Both the position numbers and the translations under genes were made by a program. A stretch of 64,000 bases of DNA from Whitmania pigra. Lineage: Eukaryota; Annelida; Clitellata; Hirudinida; Haemopidae. Numbering within the stretch: position 1 is the first letter of the stretch; every line of letters starts with the position of its first letter. Location: positions 2,320,001 through 2,384,000 of the forward strand of contig JAJTWR010000308.1 in assembly GCA_021613335.1 (NCBI GenBank). Reading direction: 5' to 3'. This document shows positions 38,671-51,600 of this stretch, one piece after another. Under the pieces are notes generated by a model that was given only the letters and a program-made list of their open reading frames with translations, was not told the origin of the DNA and did no database searches.

Positions 38671-38850
38671 GTCCTAATCATCTAGATATGCAACGGACGT
38701 TAATAAAACATTACTAGAACTTCCTGGTAAGCCCGCATGGCCTAACGGTTAAGGCTGCGCCTCTCACGGTGGCAGCGCGGATTCAAACCCCGCTGCGGGA
38801 GCATCGTCCTAATCAGCTTGCTATGCAATGTACGTTAACAAAACATTACT
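38671..38850 (+). repeat. tRNA-derived SINE-like insert between 45-bp direct repeats
   Basis: 38731-38803 folds partly like a tRNA. Acceptor halves GCCCGCA and TGCGGGA, a D-arm with A box TGGCCTAACGG, and a T-arm with B box GGATTCAAACC are all clear. The anticodon loop reads CTCTCAC (CUC, Glu). The anticodon stem is broken at three positions and bases 1 and 72 do not pair, so it is not a working tRNA gene. It is bracketed by two 45-bp direct repeats (38671-38715 and 38806-38850, 39 of 45 alike by eye, both starting GTCCTAATCA). A third partial relative is at 38611-38640. Confidence 0.7.
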
Positions 38851-38889
38851 GTTTTTTTTACAAAACTTCCTTTTACATTCATTTCAACA

Positions 38890-39855
38890 TGGGGAAGAAA
38901 GCAGGTTTGACAGAGGGAGAAAGATGACAAGTTAAGGCCTTTAGGAAGGCAAACTATTCAATAAGAAAGATTGCAAATGCGTTGAATAGGTCAAGAGCTG
39001 GCATCAAATGTTTTTTGGATGATCCAGACTCATATGGGAAGAAGTACGAGGACAGAAGACCGAAAAAAACTCTCGAATCAGATTCAGAGACGTCTCATCA
39101 GGGAGGCTTCACAAGAAGAATATTCGTTTAAACAGCTAAAAGACAAGCTGGATTTGGATGTCTATGTTAGGAGAGTCTGAAATGATCTTAATTCAAGTGG
39201 ACAGCTGAAATACGAAATGCAGAAGCGAGCTCCAGCGTTGAAATCCATCAGAAGAAAAAACGCCTCTTCTGGGCCAAAGAGATGGTCAACTACAACGAAT
39301 GATGAGAATGCATAATTTTCACAGATGAAAAAAATAATCAACCTTGATGGGCCAGATGGTTATAAATACTACTGGCATGATCTCAGAAAAGAAAAAGATA
39401 TTTTTTATAGCAGAAGACATGGAGGAAGTTCTGTAATGGTCTGGGGAGGAATTCCAGCATTTGGGAGGACTGAACTGGTGCTTTTGAAAGGGAGGCAGGA
39501 CTCTCGGAAGTACATCAAAATGCTCAAGGATCAACTTTTTCCTTTTGCTGAAACAAAACAACATGAATTTCAGCAAGCTCCCATTCATGTTTCCAAGGCA
39601 ACCAGAGCATTTTTCCAGGAAACCAACATGCAAGTGATGGACTGGCCTGCATGTTCACCCGACTTGAATCTGATTGAAAATGTCTGGGGCCTTCTTTCAA
39701 GATCAGTTTATGGCAATGGACAGCAATATAACACAGAAAATGATTTGAACGAAACGATTAGGAGCGCCTGGAGAAATTTGGATGAAAACATCAAAACACT
39801 GATTTTCTCCATGAAAAATAGGTGCATAGATGTTATTTCTAAGAAAGGAGAATGA
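38890..39855 (+). pseudogene. Tc1-type transposase, inactivated
   Basis: It starts MGKKAGLTEGER, then a stop. The helix-turn-helix FRKANYSIRKIANALNRSRA and DPDSYGKKYEDRRPKKT follow, with a second damaged stretch, and from 39325 a clean frame of 176 codons. This contains GPDGYKYYWHD, SVMVWGGI, the region APIHVSKATRAFF and CSPDLNLIENVWG, which carries the catalytic Glu. The second catalytic Asp, normally just before the N-A-P-I-H motif, is missing (QQAPIH), as are other frame parts. It ends VISKKGE-TGA, as is usual for Tc3-like proteins. Confidence 0.88.
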
Positions 39856-39969
39856 CACCTTATTGAAACATTATTTCATTTGGTTTTAAATAAAAAATTT
39901 TTCCAAAATACTGAAATTCTTGAGTTTTTTTGTAACCTGTCGTAACCTGTAGTCAACCTGAACACTAAG

Positions 39970-41438
39970 TATTTTTCAAAGAATGACCTGGTAAGGGTAT
40001 GTTATGAAAATTCTCAGACTCGAAAAATAAAACATCTGAGAAAATGTACCATAAACAAGTTATCATTTTAGCACAATGCGTCAAGTTAAGATATTTTGTA
40101 ATTCAGCCTACCGATCTTGTAAAATAAACCTACACAATCTTTATCAGAACTGAATCTTTGAAATGATTTATGATTACTGCTATCACTTTTGCTCTTGAAA
40201 CTAATTACAGACGTTAATTCCGTAAGTCGAATAGTTGCCTATTAGTTACATCAAGATTCTCTTCCATTGTTTTTGTGCTGCTGCAAAATATTTGCTGCTG
40301 TAGGATGCTTTGCGCCTCGCAAGAATTGATATTTTCGATTATTAGTCTTAAATGTTTACCTGTTGCAAGCGATTTATTTAACATCTATCTTTGGACGATC
40401 TAGTTCACTAAAGAAAGTGCGTTTGTAATAATGAGACATCATTTGTGCTCCGCATTGACACCAGGTTGGGGTTTCACATTTGAATTACTCTTCTGGAAAT
40501 TACACATCCTTGAAATGTCATGTAATTATATGCCGATTATTTAAATAAAAGTTCTTAATATCAAAAGTATTTAGCACCCATTTGCAAATGACATTACATT
40601 TGTTGCAAGGATTAATTGTGGAAAATACAAAATTAGAGATTATTTAATCATTTCAAGACATACTTTGCAAATTTTGTTTTATTAATATCTGCAGACATCC
40701 TAACTTGAGTCTGAGTTTTAAATAATGATGCATGTTGTTTTTTCACGAACTGTTATTTAAGAAATTGTTGTTTTCCAATGTTATTAAAGAAAAACATATT
40801 GCAAACTCCAGATGGATGGTTGCCACACAAATGAAAGAAGTGTAGCTGATCAGATTGGTTTGGATGGTTGTTCAGAACAGCTTACCACATTACAAAGCGA
40901 GGTTGATCTTATTGCTTGCACGAACTTAATATTTTCTTGCTTTTTTTTTATATGTTTTTATATGCCTTAAGTCTGATGAAATTATTAGTTAGGAGGGAAT
41001 GATTTCTTGTTGATAAAAACTCCATTATTATGCTCATGTTGATGTGATTGAGCATTATTTCATGTCTTTATAGTGACATATTCGTTAATATTTAGTTAAA
41101 AATAGAAGTACAATGAAGTTATTAGGGTTTCATTAAAAAGGGTTTTTTAGAGATGAAGATCATTTATTTTAGAAAAAAAGTGGCAGAAGTTCTATGACAT
41201 CCTACAATAATCTCATGAGTCAAGCTGAGCCTTCTACAAGCTCTGAAGGTTAATTTGGGATCAAAAATTTTGCTATTATTTTTAGACAACACATACATTC
41301 TTTTAATAATTAATCATACACATTATTTCTTTCCTCTTACCTTTAAGTCTTCTAATGGATTTACACCACTTTAAGGATTGTCATGAAGTTGTTAAATTTT
41401 TTTTCTAATGTTATAAGTGAACTTTTATGTAATTACAG
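39970..41438. other. upstream region of the large-protein gene; exons unresolved
   Basis: Earlier exons of the gene at 41439 should be here or further left. A 30-codon frame at 40812-40901 (MDGCHTNERSVADQIG, donor GAG-GTTGAT) is in the wrong phase to join the exon at 41439, and a frame at 41173-41228 hits a stop. No bHLH or other DNA-binding exon was seen. Confidence 0.4.
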
Positions 41439-44400
41439 AAAGTGAAGCTGACAAGTTGATTCAAGAGAACAACAAGTTGAGGGAGCAAAACTTAAAGTTG
41501 CAAAAGATCCTTGCGATTGCAGGTAGGCATTAGTAACATCCAAAACAAGGATGGAGTTTATTTCTGCATGTGTTCTAACAACAGGTGTCAAATTTGATGG
41601 AGAGGACGAGATATCGGGAGCTTCCCGACAGTCTATAACGTGCACGCCGGCCAGTTCCACTTTTTCTTCGGACATCCAAGATTTGAATGTCTCCGGAGGC
41701 TGCCAGCATGGCAGTGCAGATGAGGATTATAATTTAAACTCGAACAACAACGTGGAATGTTCGACAGATGCGATCGTCGACGGCAACAAAAGCAAGAGGA
41801 CCGACGACGACCACCACGGAGGCTCCGAAGTCCTGCTTTGCGACACGTCCACAAATGTCGAGTTTGCTCCCATTCAGGAAGATCACGGTGCAGAGAACGA
41901 GCTCTTTGCCGAGCTTCAGGTGGACACCACCGTGGATATTGTCGCAAAATCGAGCAACTTCGAAGATCAGGGTCTGACGGTATCTTTGCCGAATCATTCC
42001 GAAGAAGCTAACATCAAGGTCAACACTCAACTTCCCAGGCCGGGCACGAGTTATTTGAATCCGGACGGCATCGTGGACATCTCTCCTCCTTTGCCAATGA
42101 CCAATCACAATTGTTTTCCCGGGTCTCGGGCCATCACGCCTAACATTTCTGTCATCACTGCAGCTTCGACTACCTCCACTTTTACTACGACCAATCAGAC
42201 AAGTCAAACGGCAGGCCTCCTTAGTCAGCACTCAAACCTTGCCATGTCTGGAAGCACCCCCATCTTGAACTTGCAAAGGATGGATTCAGGGATGCAGTTG
42301 GGAGGTCATTTATCTCTCATGGGAGGCTTCAACAATGGGATTCTCATAAACCAACTGGGACAACAGGTTTCGTTTTTGCAACAGCAGCAACAACCTCCAA
42401 ACATCTTACTCAACTCGAATCAAGGTCTCATGGCTCCTCAAACAAAGTTACTTTCTCCAAATACCAACTTACTCTCCCAGAATGCAGGTCTGATTGCTCA
42501 TCAAGGAAACCTGCTCATGTCTAATGGAAATGGAATATTTCAGCAGTTCGCACAGCCCGCTAGCAATCTGAATTTGATTCCTCAGGCGGCACCGCTCTTC
42601 ACGGGAAACCAAATGAAGGCTGCGCCCGTGCATGGACCCATGACTCTAAACGTTGTACCTCAGAATTCGAGTAGAGATTTTTTGATGTTACCGAACGGGA
42701 AACTTGTACCCATCAGCACCCAACCTTCCATATTGCCAGTGGCTCCACCTCATCCAGCTATGCAAAGCATCATAACTGGTTTTCCTAATCAAATTAGGTT
42801 ACAGACTCCGCAGTTTATAGGCAATAATTCAATTCAACGATGTTCCCAATCGTTCAGTTTGCTGCCTAATCAGATTCCAATTTTGGCTCCTTCTGACCAA
42901 ACCAGACTTACTGGGCAGAACCAGATCTCGGTCAATGGACTTCCGGTCTTAGCTCCAGGACAACTTCCCCAGACTCTTCAAATTTTTAACCAGATGCCTC
43001 AAGTTAGTCCGCAGCAAACCATAAGCAGTTCTTCAATAAATGCACCCCATGCTGTTATACCACCACAAAATTTTGTTTTACCTGGTATTCAACCATGTAT
43101 GACTGCTTACCTCACCCCTGAAGGCACTATAGTTCTTTCATTGCACCAACAGAACTCAAAGAAAATTTCAGATGACTCCCAAAAGTCTTCACAATCAATT
43201 AACAACAACTTTTTGCAAGAAAAGAAAGTTCAGAGACGAATCATGCCCAAGCCTTCCAACAATGATACACTTTTAAATCCAAATTTAAGTGTTACGGCAT
43301 CTTCCAATTCCAATCTTCCTTGTCACATTACAGTTTCATCATCGACTGGTGACAATCTAGACATTATAGAAAAGAGCCATAATTCTGGTAGTGGTGGTCA
43401 TCAGTCGATGTATCAGTCGAGTGATTTCATTAGAAAGCACCATCAGACCTTTGATAATTCTGAGAACTTTCTTCACGTGCAAGACGATGTGTCCCTGAAA
43501 AAGAAAGGCAGCGGAAGAAAGAGAGAGTCGGGTGGTGCTGAGAAGAAGAAGCGTCCGAAGCAGGTCGTTCAAAAAATTGAAAATGCCTGCAGCGACGGAA
43601 TGACGAATGCTCCATTGCCTGGTAATGAAAAGTCAGACTTATCAGATCTCCAAGATATATCTTGTTGCATGCTTAATGAATCCCTTAATGACCAATTCTC
43701 ACAAAACTTGAATGATGATGACCAAGGAGATATAAACCAATTCTCTGATCTCATTGTTATGGACAATGAAGTGACCTCAAATCCTAAGACAACTTTAGAA
43801 GGACATTTGGCATCAAATAATTGGTTTGTAACAATTTCTATCAATTGATTTGGTTGTAACATATTCTTTAGTTAACAGTACGACTGGAAACTGGTTATTA
43901 TTAAGGCTTTGGAGCTAATACATATTTTAAGTGATCTGCAATTCATTCCCCATTTTATGCTAATGACAAAGTAAATTTTTAATTTGTAGCCAAAATAAAG
44001 ATTCTGTTAATGACCCCTTTCTCTGTGAATCATTGGCTGAATCAACATCAACATTCAGTGTCTCATCTACTACAGTTTCATGTTCTGAAAATGTGATATT
44101 TCCTGCTAATTCAGACTCGTACGTCAATCAAGACAAAAAGGCAAAAAAGAAGAGAAAGAAACTGAATCATTCAGGTTTGCTGATGATCGAACCCGTAGCG
44201 GAATTTAACGAACAGAAGAACGTCGCAGTCGATGATGACGCGAAGCCCGCAGACAAAAAAGAAGATGCCGATAGAACTTTCGACGGTCGCTCGAAGAGCG
44301 GTTCGTTTGCTGAAGTCGAACGTTCCGGAAGCGAGAACGTTTCAGAAAAGTCTTCTGACGACGTGAAAGCGCCCGGTGTATTGAAACACTCGAATTCAAG

Positions 44401-47400
44401 CTCTGACATGGTCTGCCCTCGAGTCGTTCATGAAGCTTCTTTGTTCTATCCTATGCCTGACCGGGTCGAGGAAGGAACGCAAACAATCAAATTAGAGAAA
44501 CGTAAGAAGAATAAAGTAAATAAAAAAATTAAAAACAAGAATTCTGAAAAGGAGGAAAGCAAAAAGAAAATTGAGGCAAATTCTGAAAACTCGAATGTGA
44601 ACATTCCCGACAGACTTAGTTTTCTGGAAGACCAATTGATGGATGTCGTCGACAAAGTTGAAAGTATGGTGGCACAAAGTACGGCAACTCCGGCAGAATT
44701 TCACGAGAATAAAATCTCGGATAAAGTTTCCGATATGAAGTTAGAAATGAAAGATTCTCGTTTATATTGCCAAGGAGATGGTCAGTGTAAAGATGGAGAT
44801 CAAGGTGAAAGCAGCAGTAAAAGAAAAAATTCTGATCTTTCAAATGATTCCAAACCATCTAAAAAGCTCAAGTTACTATCTAAAGATGATGAAGATACTT
44901 GGGGGAGCAAACACTTTTCTGGTAATTCCAAAGTTGGAAATGTTTCACCTGGTGATTGCAGCAGGTCTCTGCAGACTGAAGCGAGTGGTGTTTTCAATGT
45001 ACCCACGAGTCAGCTCGGTGGTTGTCATGATTCCGCACCATTTCTAAAACCCGAGGAGAGTTTTTCAAACAATGTTTCATCACCATCAAAAAAGTTAAAT
45101 AAAGCCAAAGATCTGATTAGGAATCACAAATCCATTTTTGATTCAAGAACAGTCAAAACTATGAATGTAGAACCAAACCCTGAAAGCAATGTTACAACAT
45201 GCGGCGCTGAAAATATCACCTCATTACATTGTAATCCAGCCTGCCAAGCTTCACTAAAAGATCATATATCTGGAATTGATCCTTGCAAATCAGCCAGGCA
45301 TATCTCAATAGCTTCTCTGGCTTGGTCTTCAGGAATAGCCAAAACATCTATATCTAGATCTAATAAGTATTTTATCAATAAGAGCACAGTTAATGAAATC
45401 CAGCCCTCTGTTGAATCTATCTTAAGATCTGAATCTGAACATGATTTTGCCAAAGCTGTTGATTCAATTGTTGAAGAGCTTGACCAGAAATCGAACAATA
45501 GAGAACAAAATGTTCATCTATCTGAGAAGTCTGTTGGACCTAATGAATCCAAAACCTTCAGAAATGAACCTCTTCGAAGTAGTGACAACTGTGTGGCTAA
45601 GAATTCAGAAAATTTCCCCACTGACAAAATATCAAGTGATATGGAAGACTCCAAACCGTCCAGGGATAATGGCTCGGGTGCTTGGATTCAAGTAACTAGT
45701 TCATGTGTGTTTCAAATGACTGCAACTAATTCTCCACCTAACCTGCAATCAAAATGTCACCAAGTCAGTTCAGAGGCAACAAAATATGACATTGTTGCAA
45801 AGGATAATTTGAATGCACATAATACTCTTGTAATAACACAAAATTCTGGAGACCTCACTTCAAATGGCAGAAATAAGAATGAACAGATTCTCATGACTGA
45901 GAATGTTCAAAAGAATTTAGACTTAGTATCATATGAGGAAAGCAATTCTACTAACAAATTTATCACATACCCTAGTGATGCTAAGGAATCAAACAATTCT
46001 AGATGTTTTAAATCAGAAGTTACTGCTGTCTCTGAGGATGCAGATAAGAAAACTCAAAATACATTTGGAAATAATCTCCAAAATGCTTCAAAGCATAGTG
46101 ATGGTAACCCCTCGATGGCCTTCCAAACCTCTCGACAAAAGGGACAAGTCAAAATTGAACAGCAAACTCAAAAAAACACGAGACACCTTCAAGATGGTAA
46201 CATAGGAGGATCTAATTATTATAATGTCGATGAATCTGGAAAAAAATTTGGCTATCCTAACATATTTGCCCCTCCTTTATTTACAGATCCGTACAGTCCT
46301 AGCTGTGCACAATTTTCTACATTTCCTGTTAGCGCAGGTCCTTCTTTTGAACCCAGTTTTATGCTTCCTCCATGTCTCCCATTTGATGCTCCTGTGGCCA
46401 GTGCTTCTTTCAATTACTATGGAGATTCGTCTCGATACTCTCATTTTGGCCACTCTTCACTGGCCACAAAGCCACATTCATTTTCATCAATTGCTCCAGA
46501 ATATCCATCTTGCAGCCTAGAGCCAAAAAAAGCACCCAATTCCAATTTCTCAAATCGTTCAGCTAAGGATGAAACTCTAAAAAACAAGGCAAATGGCTCC
46601 AGAAAGGATCTCTTTGTGTCATCTGAGCTGCCCATTGATCAGTTCATACTCCCGTGTGGTTCTTCTAATGAAAAAGTTACTATGACGGGTGGAGCAGATA
46701 TTTCACATTATGGAGTTGCACTTATGAATCCAATAACCAGCAAGGCTTATACATCAAAGCAAGATGTCCAAACAAACAATAGGAATAAGTCTTCAAATAC
46801 ATTCCTAAATGCCAGGAACTCTTCCAACAGTTTGATGAGTCCCCCACTTCACCATCATCCTCTTCTATTTGATCAAAAAAATCCAACATTCGCCACTGGA
46901 TTCGACTTTAATTCAGCTAATCTGAACAATTTGGTGAATGGATGTGGTATAATGGATCAGTCTTTTTCTTCTAATACCTCTGCTTCTGTGGCAACAACCT
47001 ACGACAGAGAATGTGTCAACACCTCAAACAACAAAAATACAATTTCAGATGAGAAAAAAGTTCAGGTGAATAACGGTAAAACCCTTCCTAGCAACAAGAT
47101 ATATGACAACAGTAACGTTGCTCCTAAGACCATTTCACTTCCAGCTATGAGCATTCCTCTCCCAATAACATCCTCAACCACTCAAACAAAGTCAACTTCA
47201 AAATCCTCGAGGAGTTCCAAAAAATCAACATCTGGTACCACGAAGACCAATTCTGACAACAATTCTTGCATGTTCAGTCAAACCCAGATTTCTCAGAAAT
47301 CACTTGCCAACAATGAGGTTGTGTCATATTTTTCCAACAACTTTAGTAGTGGTTTGACTTGTCGTTCCGCCCCATCGAGTATCGACGCATCAAAGTTCCA

Positions 47401-47857
47401 GGGTCATTATGTTCCAGGATCATTTTCTGTCAATGGCAATTCAAGCAACTTAGGATTAAGGACTTCTGCAAATATTGGGATGGATTACATGTCTACTCAG
47501 ATACTGGGTTCCTCTGGTTCAATTCATTCTCACCATCACCATCCCCACTTTGGCTTTAACCATTTCTTCCCAGAGATGGACATTCCGAATGGTTATTTGA
47601 AGTTTGGTAATCCTAGTGATATAGAAACTATGCCATTACATCATCAACACAAGAATCTCCATCAACCGTCAGTTGCCAACCAACCTTCTCACTCGGTATT
47701 GTCTGACATCAATCCGTTCTTCCATCCACCTCAATACTCATTTGAAGGCTCATCATCGTACTTCAATCAGTCTGCCTGCTCTGCTGGTCCCTTCACCATG
47801 AGTTCTTTCAACATCAGGATGCCTAGGGTGTATCACCAGAATAGCAACTCATTCTAG
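41439..47857 (+). CDS. very large Ser/Asn/Gln-rich, probably nuclear protein; possible USF3-like
   Basis: Three exons keep phase: 41439-41522, 41585-43823 and 43990-47857 (donor TG-GTTTGT, intron of 166 bp), giving at least about 2,060 residues with an unresolved N-terminus. The first exon is a short leucine-zipper-like coil (LIQENNKLREQNLKLQKILA). The rest is low complexity. A Gln/Asn/Pro/Leu-rich stretch resembles activation domains (SFLQQQQQPPNILLNSNQ). Lys-rich nuclear-signal-like runs include KKKGSGRKRESGGAEKKKRP and KKAKKKRKK. A long Ser/Asn region follows, and a more ordered C-terminus has aromatic and His-rich parts (HSHHHHPHFGFNHFFPEMD, SDINPFFHPPQYSF). A zipper followed by about 2,000 disordered residues suggests the bHLH factor USF3, but no bHLH exon was found, so this is only a guess. 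Confidence 0.6.
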
Positions 47858-48650
47858 CCAAGCCATTCACATTGTCACAGGCAGCTTTTGTTTTTAATGA
47901 ATGAGCTCATGTGTAACGAAACCACTTCAATCCACATGTAACCCTGCACCACCAGACAAGCTGACAGTTTGATGCATGCGTTAGTTGAGAACATGTGACT
48001 TGTTGTCTAGTCAGGTGTGTTGCAGCATTTCTACATTCCAATTGTTATTTAAAGTTTTTCTAAATATGTAGTATCGTAAAAGCTCTTGGTCCTTTTTGTT
48101 TCAACTTGCATTGCATTGAATTGAATTGATGTGTACAGTGACTGTTAGGATGGCGTTTTATTTGCAATTAACTTTTCTTTACTGTATTAGGAGTTGACTA
48201 TGTTGTTTAACCATGTGGATGTGAGTCTTGTAAAGAGGCTTCCTAGTTGACTTTTTAATTGTACATGCGAGTGTGTTTGAAGACCTGTAAATACTAGAAC
48301 CATGCAACTGACTGAACCTGCATACTAACACAATTTGTCTTGTTGATTCCTTTAGTTTGTCGTCTATCCTCTAGACGAGCAGATTTTGTTACAGAAAGCT
48401 AAGCTATTTAATCTGCAAGAGTTTGCACTTAAGGAATGCTTAAATTAACTCATAGTCACTTTCCAAAGACCAGAGATTCTTAAACGTAGAAATGTGAATT
48501 ATTTTGACCATCTGAATTTTGTATACCAAAATCAACCAAAGCTTGTAAAAGTTGAACTTTTCTCAGTTACAGTCTAAAAAATGGTAATTAGTTGTCGCAT
48601 CGACTTGACAGCAAATGCAATCTTCTCTTGCGAACTTTAAATGGATTCGA
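47858..48650. other. shared 3' region of two convergent genes
   Basis: It holds the 3' UTR of the large-protein gene and, from the other strand, that of ABHD16. No canonical AATAAA in a convincing position was identified for either; the transcripts may overlap. Confidence 0.45.
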
Positions 48651-51600
48651 CTATATGCTTTTTGGTTCCCGAAAATAAGAGGCAGGAAGTGGGGTGCAAT
48701 GGGTGGAATCATAGTCTGTCATGTACTTCCTAGCCTGTAAATACAATGAATGTGCCACTTTTAAAATGACATTTTAAAACAAATGACCACTCACTAGATA
48801 TATAATCAGCTTTTCCTTGGTCTGGTTATCTAAATCACTTCCTGTCAGATAAAAATATCCATCAGAACAAATATTCACAATCAAAATTTAAGGATGGCCT
48901 CAAAGACCTATAGTTGATGGAAAGCTCATATCATAAGGTAGCATCATTTCCTGGCATTCTTCTTCTGTTGTTCTTAAGCCTTCCCAAATAGTATCTGACA
49001 ATGTTAAGCAAGCTTTTAAATAAATTGGGTTCATTGAATATTCCTAGCCTCTTCTCTCACTTTGTTCATTTTTGTCATACATCAACCAGTCCTGAAGTAC
49101 AGTGGAAGATGGCTCAAAAAGCTTTGGATATCTGCACCATTGATTCAGTAAGTAATTTAAGACTTTTTCATTATTTTCAAGTATTTAAGGTTAATTTCAA
49201 AGGTATTTAATGAGAAAGATAATAACTCTTTTAATTCAGAATTTTGATGATTACTTAGAACCTATCATTTCAACCGAAACAAAAAAAGTGGTGGAATTTT
49301 GATTAGCCTTTTCCAGTCTAAAGTGAATTTCAGTGAGAGCACTTACCGGTGATGCAATAGAATTTCTAATAAGTTATTCCCTCGATTAGAAATGAGCAAT
49401 CCAGACTCCCTGGTCAGAAAGTAATTGTTCAATAATAAATAAGTTAATCTGGTTGTTGTCCATCGATTCTGTCAAAGTCGAAAGTGTCTTACGAGGTCGT
49501 TATCATTTCATCCTTTGTCCTCCTGATCAACTGTATCTTCCCTGAGTATCTGGATTTCAAAGGTGATAACCAACAAATTAAAATGTTCACTGCCATTTAA
49601 AAATGAAATTCACTTACTTGCAAAGAAGTTCAGCATTATTGAGATTGAGATGTTGAGGCATTGCTAACTTAATGAGATGTTCTGTTAATAACAAATTGCT
49701 GGAATATAAGAAGACATCTGCCTAAAATTATATCAAAGTTAAAATCTTACTCCAACTTTGGGGCATGCGAGCTACAGCTAGTGGCAGTATGTTATCGAAC
49801 GTTGCATCAAGAATCTGAAATTGCGCTTATATGTAATTTGCCACACTACACCAAAAAATTAAATTTAACAAACTTTAATTTAACATAATATCCATGCATG
49901 TTCGATAGCAATGCATTACATCATATCTCACAACAAATTAATACACCATTTCATGAATTAAGTTACACAAATCTCACCACACATCGAACGTCCGGATACA
50001 TCATAGCACCCCAGGAGGCTGTATATCCGCCAATGGACCAAGCGAACAGCACTATTTGTGACGGTTCAAAGGACAGTCGATTTATTGAATATCGAATAAT
50101 TGCATCCATGGCACATTGCTCTTGCTCAGGAAGGGGACAACCCTAGAAATGAAAAAAAAACAACATTTATTTGAATGTCAATCAAATTGTCACAGCTCCA
50201 AAACCTACAGTGCTCCCGGAAAACCCCGGATGATTCCAGGCAAGCACTGAATATCCAGCCTCCAATGGAGTGACGCTGCACCCTATTTCATAGAAGCCGG
50301 CATTCCCTTCAGAACATATTACCTAAAACATGACATTGTATCATCATTAACTGTGTAATCAACCACATTCTGCCATTATCCAATTAGCTTACAAGGATTC
50401 TTCCTTTCTCATGATCAGAATTTCTCCTATCCACAAACATAGTGTCTATGGCATTGCCATCTGATGATATTATTTTTGCTCTCATGCCTTTATGCTGAAA
50501 CAAGAGTCAAGTATCATTTATAAAGACTGAATGATAATTAAAGTTCTCTATGAAGCAACCCTTAAATGATAGCAAAGCAATGATTAAGTATTTTTAAGAA
50601 ATTATAAAAATGACTAATTCATGCTGAATAGAATGCTAATGCTTAGCAAGAACACAATTCTTCACAGGATATCAATTACAAGAAATTAAAAGTATTTTTA
50701 GCGACACAGGATATCAATTCTCGAATTCTGCCAATCCTTGAATGTTGCTCCCCAGTCTGGAGCCCCCATAACAAGCAGCTCATAACAAAGATTGAGCAGT
50801 CCAAAGGTTTTTCACAAGGGCCATACCAGGTTTACACAATCTATCTTACATGAGCAAACTTCAGAAACTCAGACTCAAGACACTGGAACACCGACACCTC
50901 ATCCATGATTTATGCCTCTGTCACAAAATGTTACACAGCTTCACTCACAGCATCATCTCGAATTTCCTGTTATCTGGCACAAGTGGTCATACCCTTTGTC
51001 TACGCCATGAAAAATGCTTAACTACACATAGGCTCCATTTCTTCACCAACCAAATCGCGAAACCTTAAAACTCTCTACCCTCTACAACTCATAGTCGATT
51101 TAAGGCTTGCTTTTCCAACATTGACTTGAGAAAGTTTCTAACAATTTAATTGACTTAAATTTGGTATACGCACTCTATATGTACAATTTTTTCTGACACC
51201 AATTTGAGTTAGAGGTCACTTGTGACCCTCTTTTTGGTTTCAATGAATAAATAAAATTACAAGAAATTAAAAGTATTTTTAGCAAACCTCTTCAACTAAC
51301 TTCTCCCTCCCATCTATTAATGCTTGACCTTAAAATGAAAACATTCCACATGAATCAAACAAGAGAGAACATGTAAAATGTGCAAATTCTTACTTATCAA
51401 ACTTTGAAACATGGACACGCAACCAGGATACAAAAGTCTAATACCAAATGTCCGCACACAGATGTAGCTACAATATCGAGAAGCGTTTACGAAGATGGAA
51501 GCAATAAATGTTGCAAACAATGTTAACGGGAACCTCAGAATGTAGAGGGGCAATGAGACCTTTTGAGTGGAAGGTTCCAAACTCCGAACCCTGTTTTATT

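Larger units (their letters stand above)
38311..39969 (+). mobile_element. Tc1/mariner-like element
   Basis: It contains a damaged Tc1-type transposase (38890-39855). Candidate ends are the left TTAGGCTTAGGTTGAC and the right, inverted, CTTAGTGTTCAGGTTGAC, each next to TA. They agree only in part, so the limits are approximate. A tRNA-derived repeat lies between the left end and the transposase start. Confidence 0.65.

Noticed and set aside
38731..38803. Functional tRNA-Glu(CUC) gene
   Set aside because: Anticodon stem has three mismatches and the terminal acceptor pair is G-A; it sits within repeats, so a tRNA-derived repeat is the better call.
40812..40901. MDGCHTNERSVADQIG as first exon of the large-protein gene
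   Set aside because: It ends in phase 0 while the next sure exon (41439) needs one leading base, so the join fails; kept only as a note in the gap entry.
41173..41249. Apparent extra exon of the large-protein gene (KKSGRSSMTSYNN...)
   Set aside because: On recount the frame hits TGA after ...LMSSS, and no other frame joins both neighbours in phase.
41734..42231. 165-codon minus-strand frame under the large-protein gene
   Set aside because: It is a shadow of the real plus-strand exon, with Arg-rich composition caused by complementing Ser/Thr/Asp codons.
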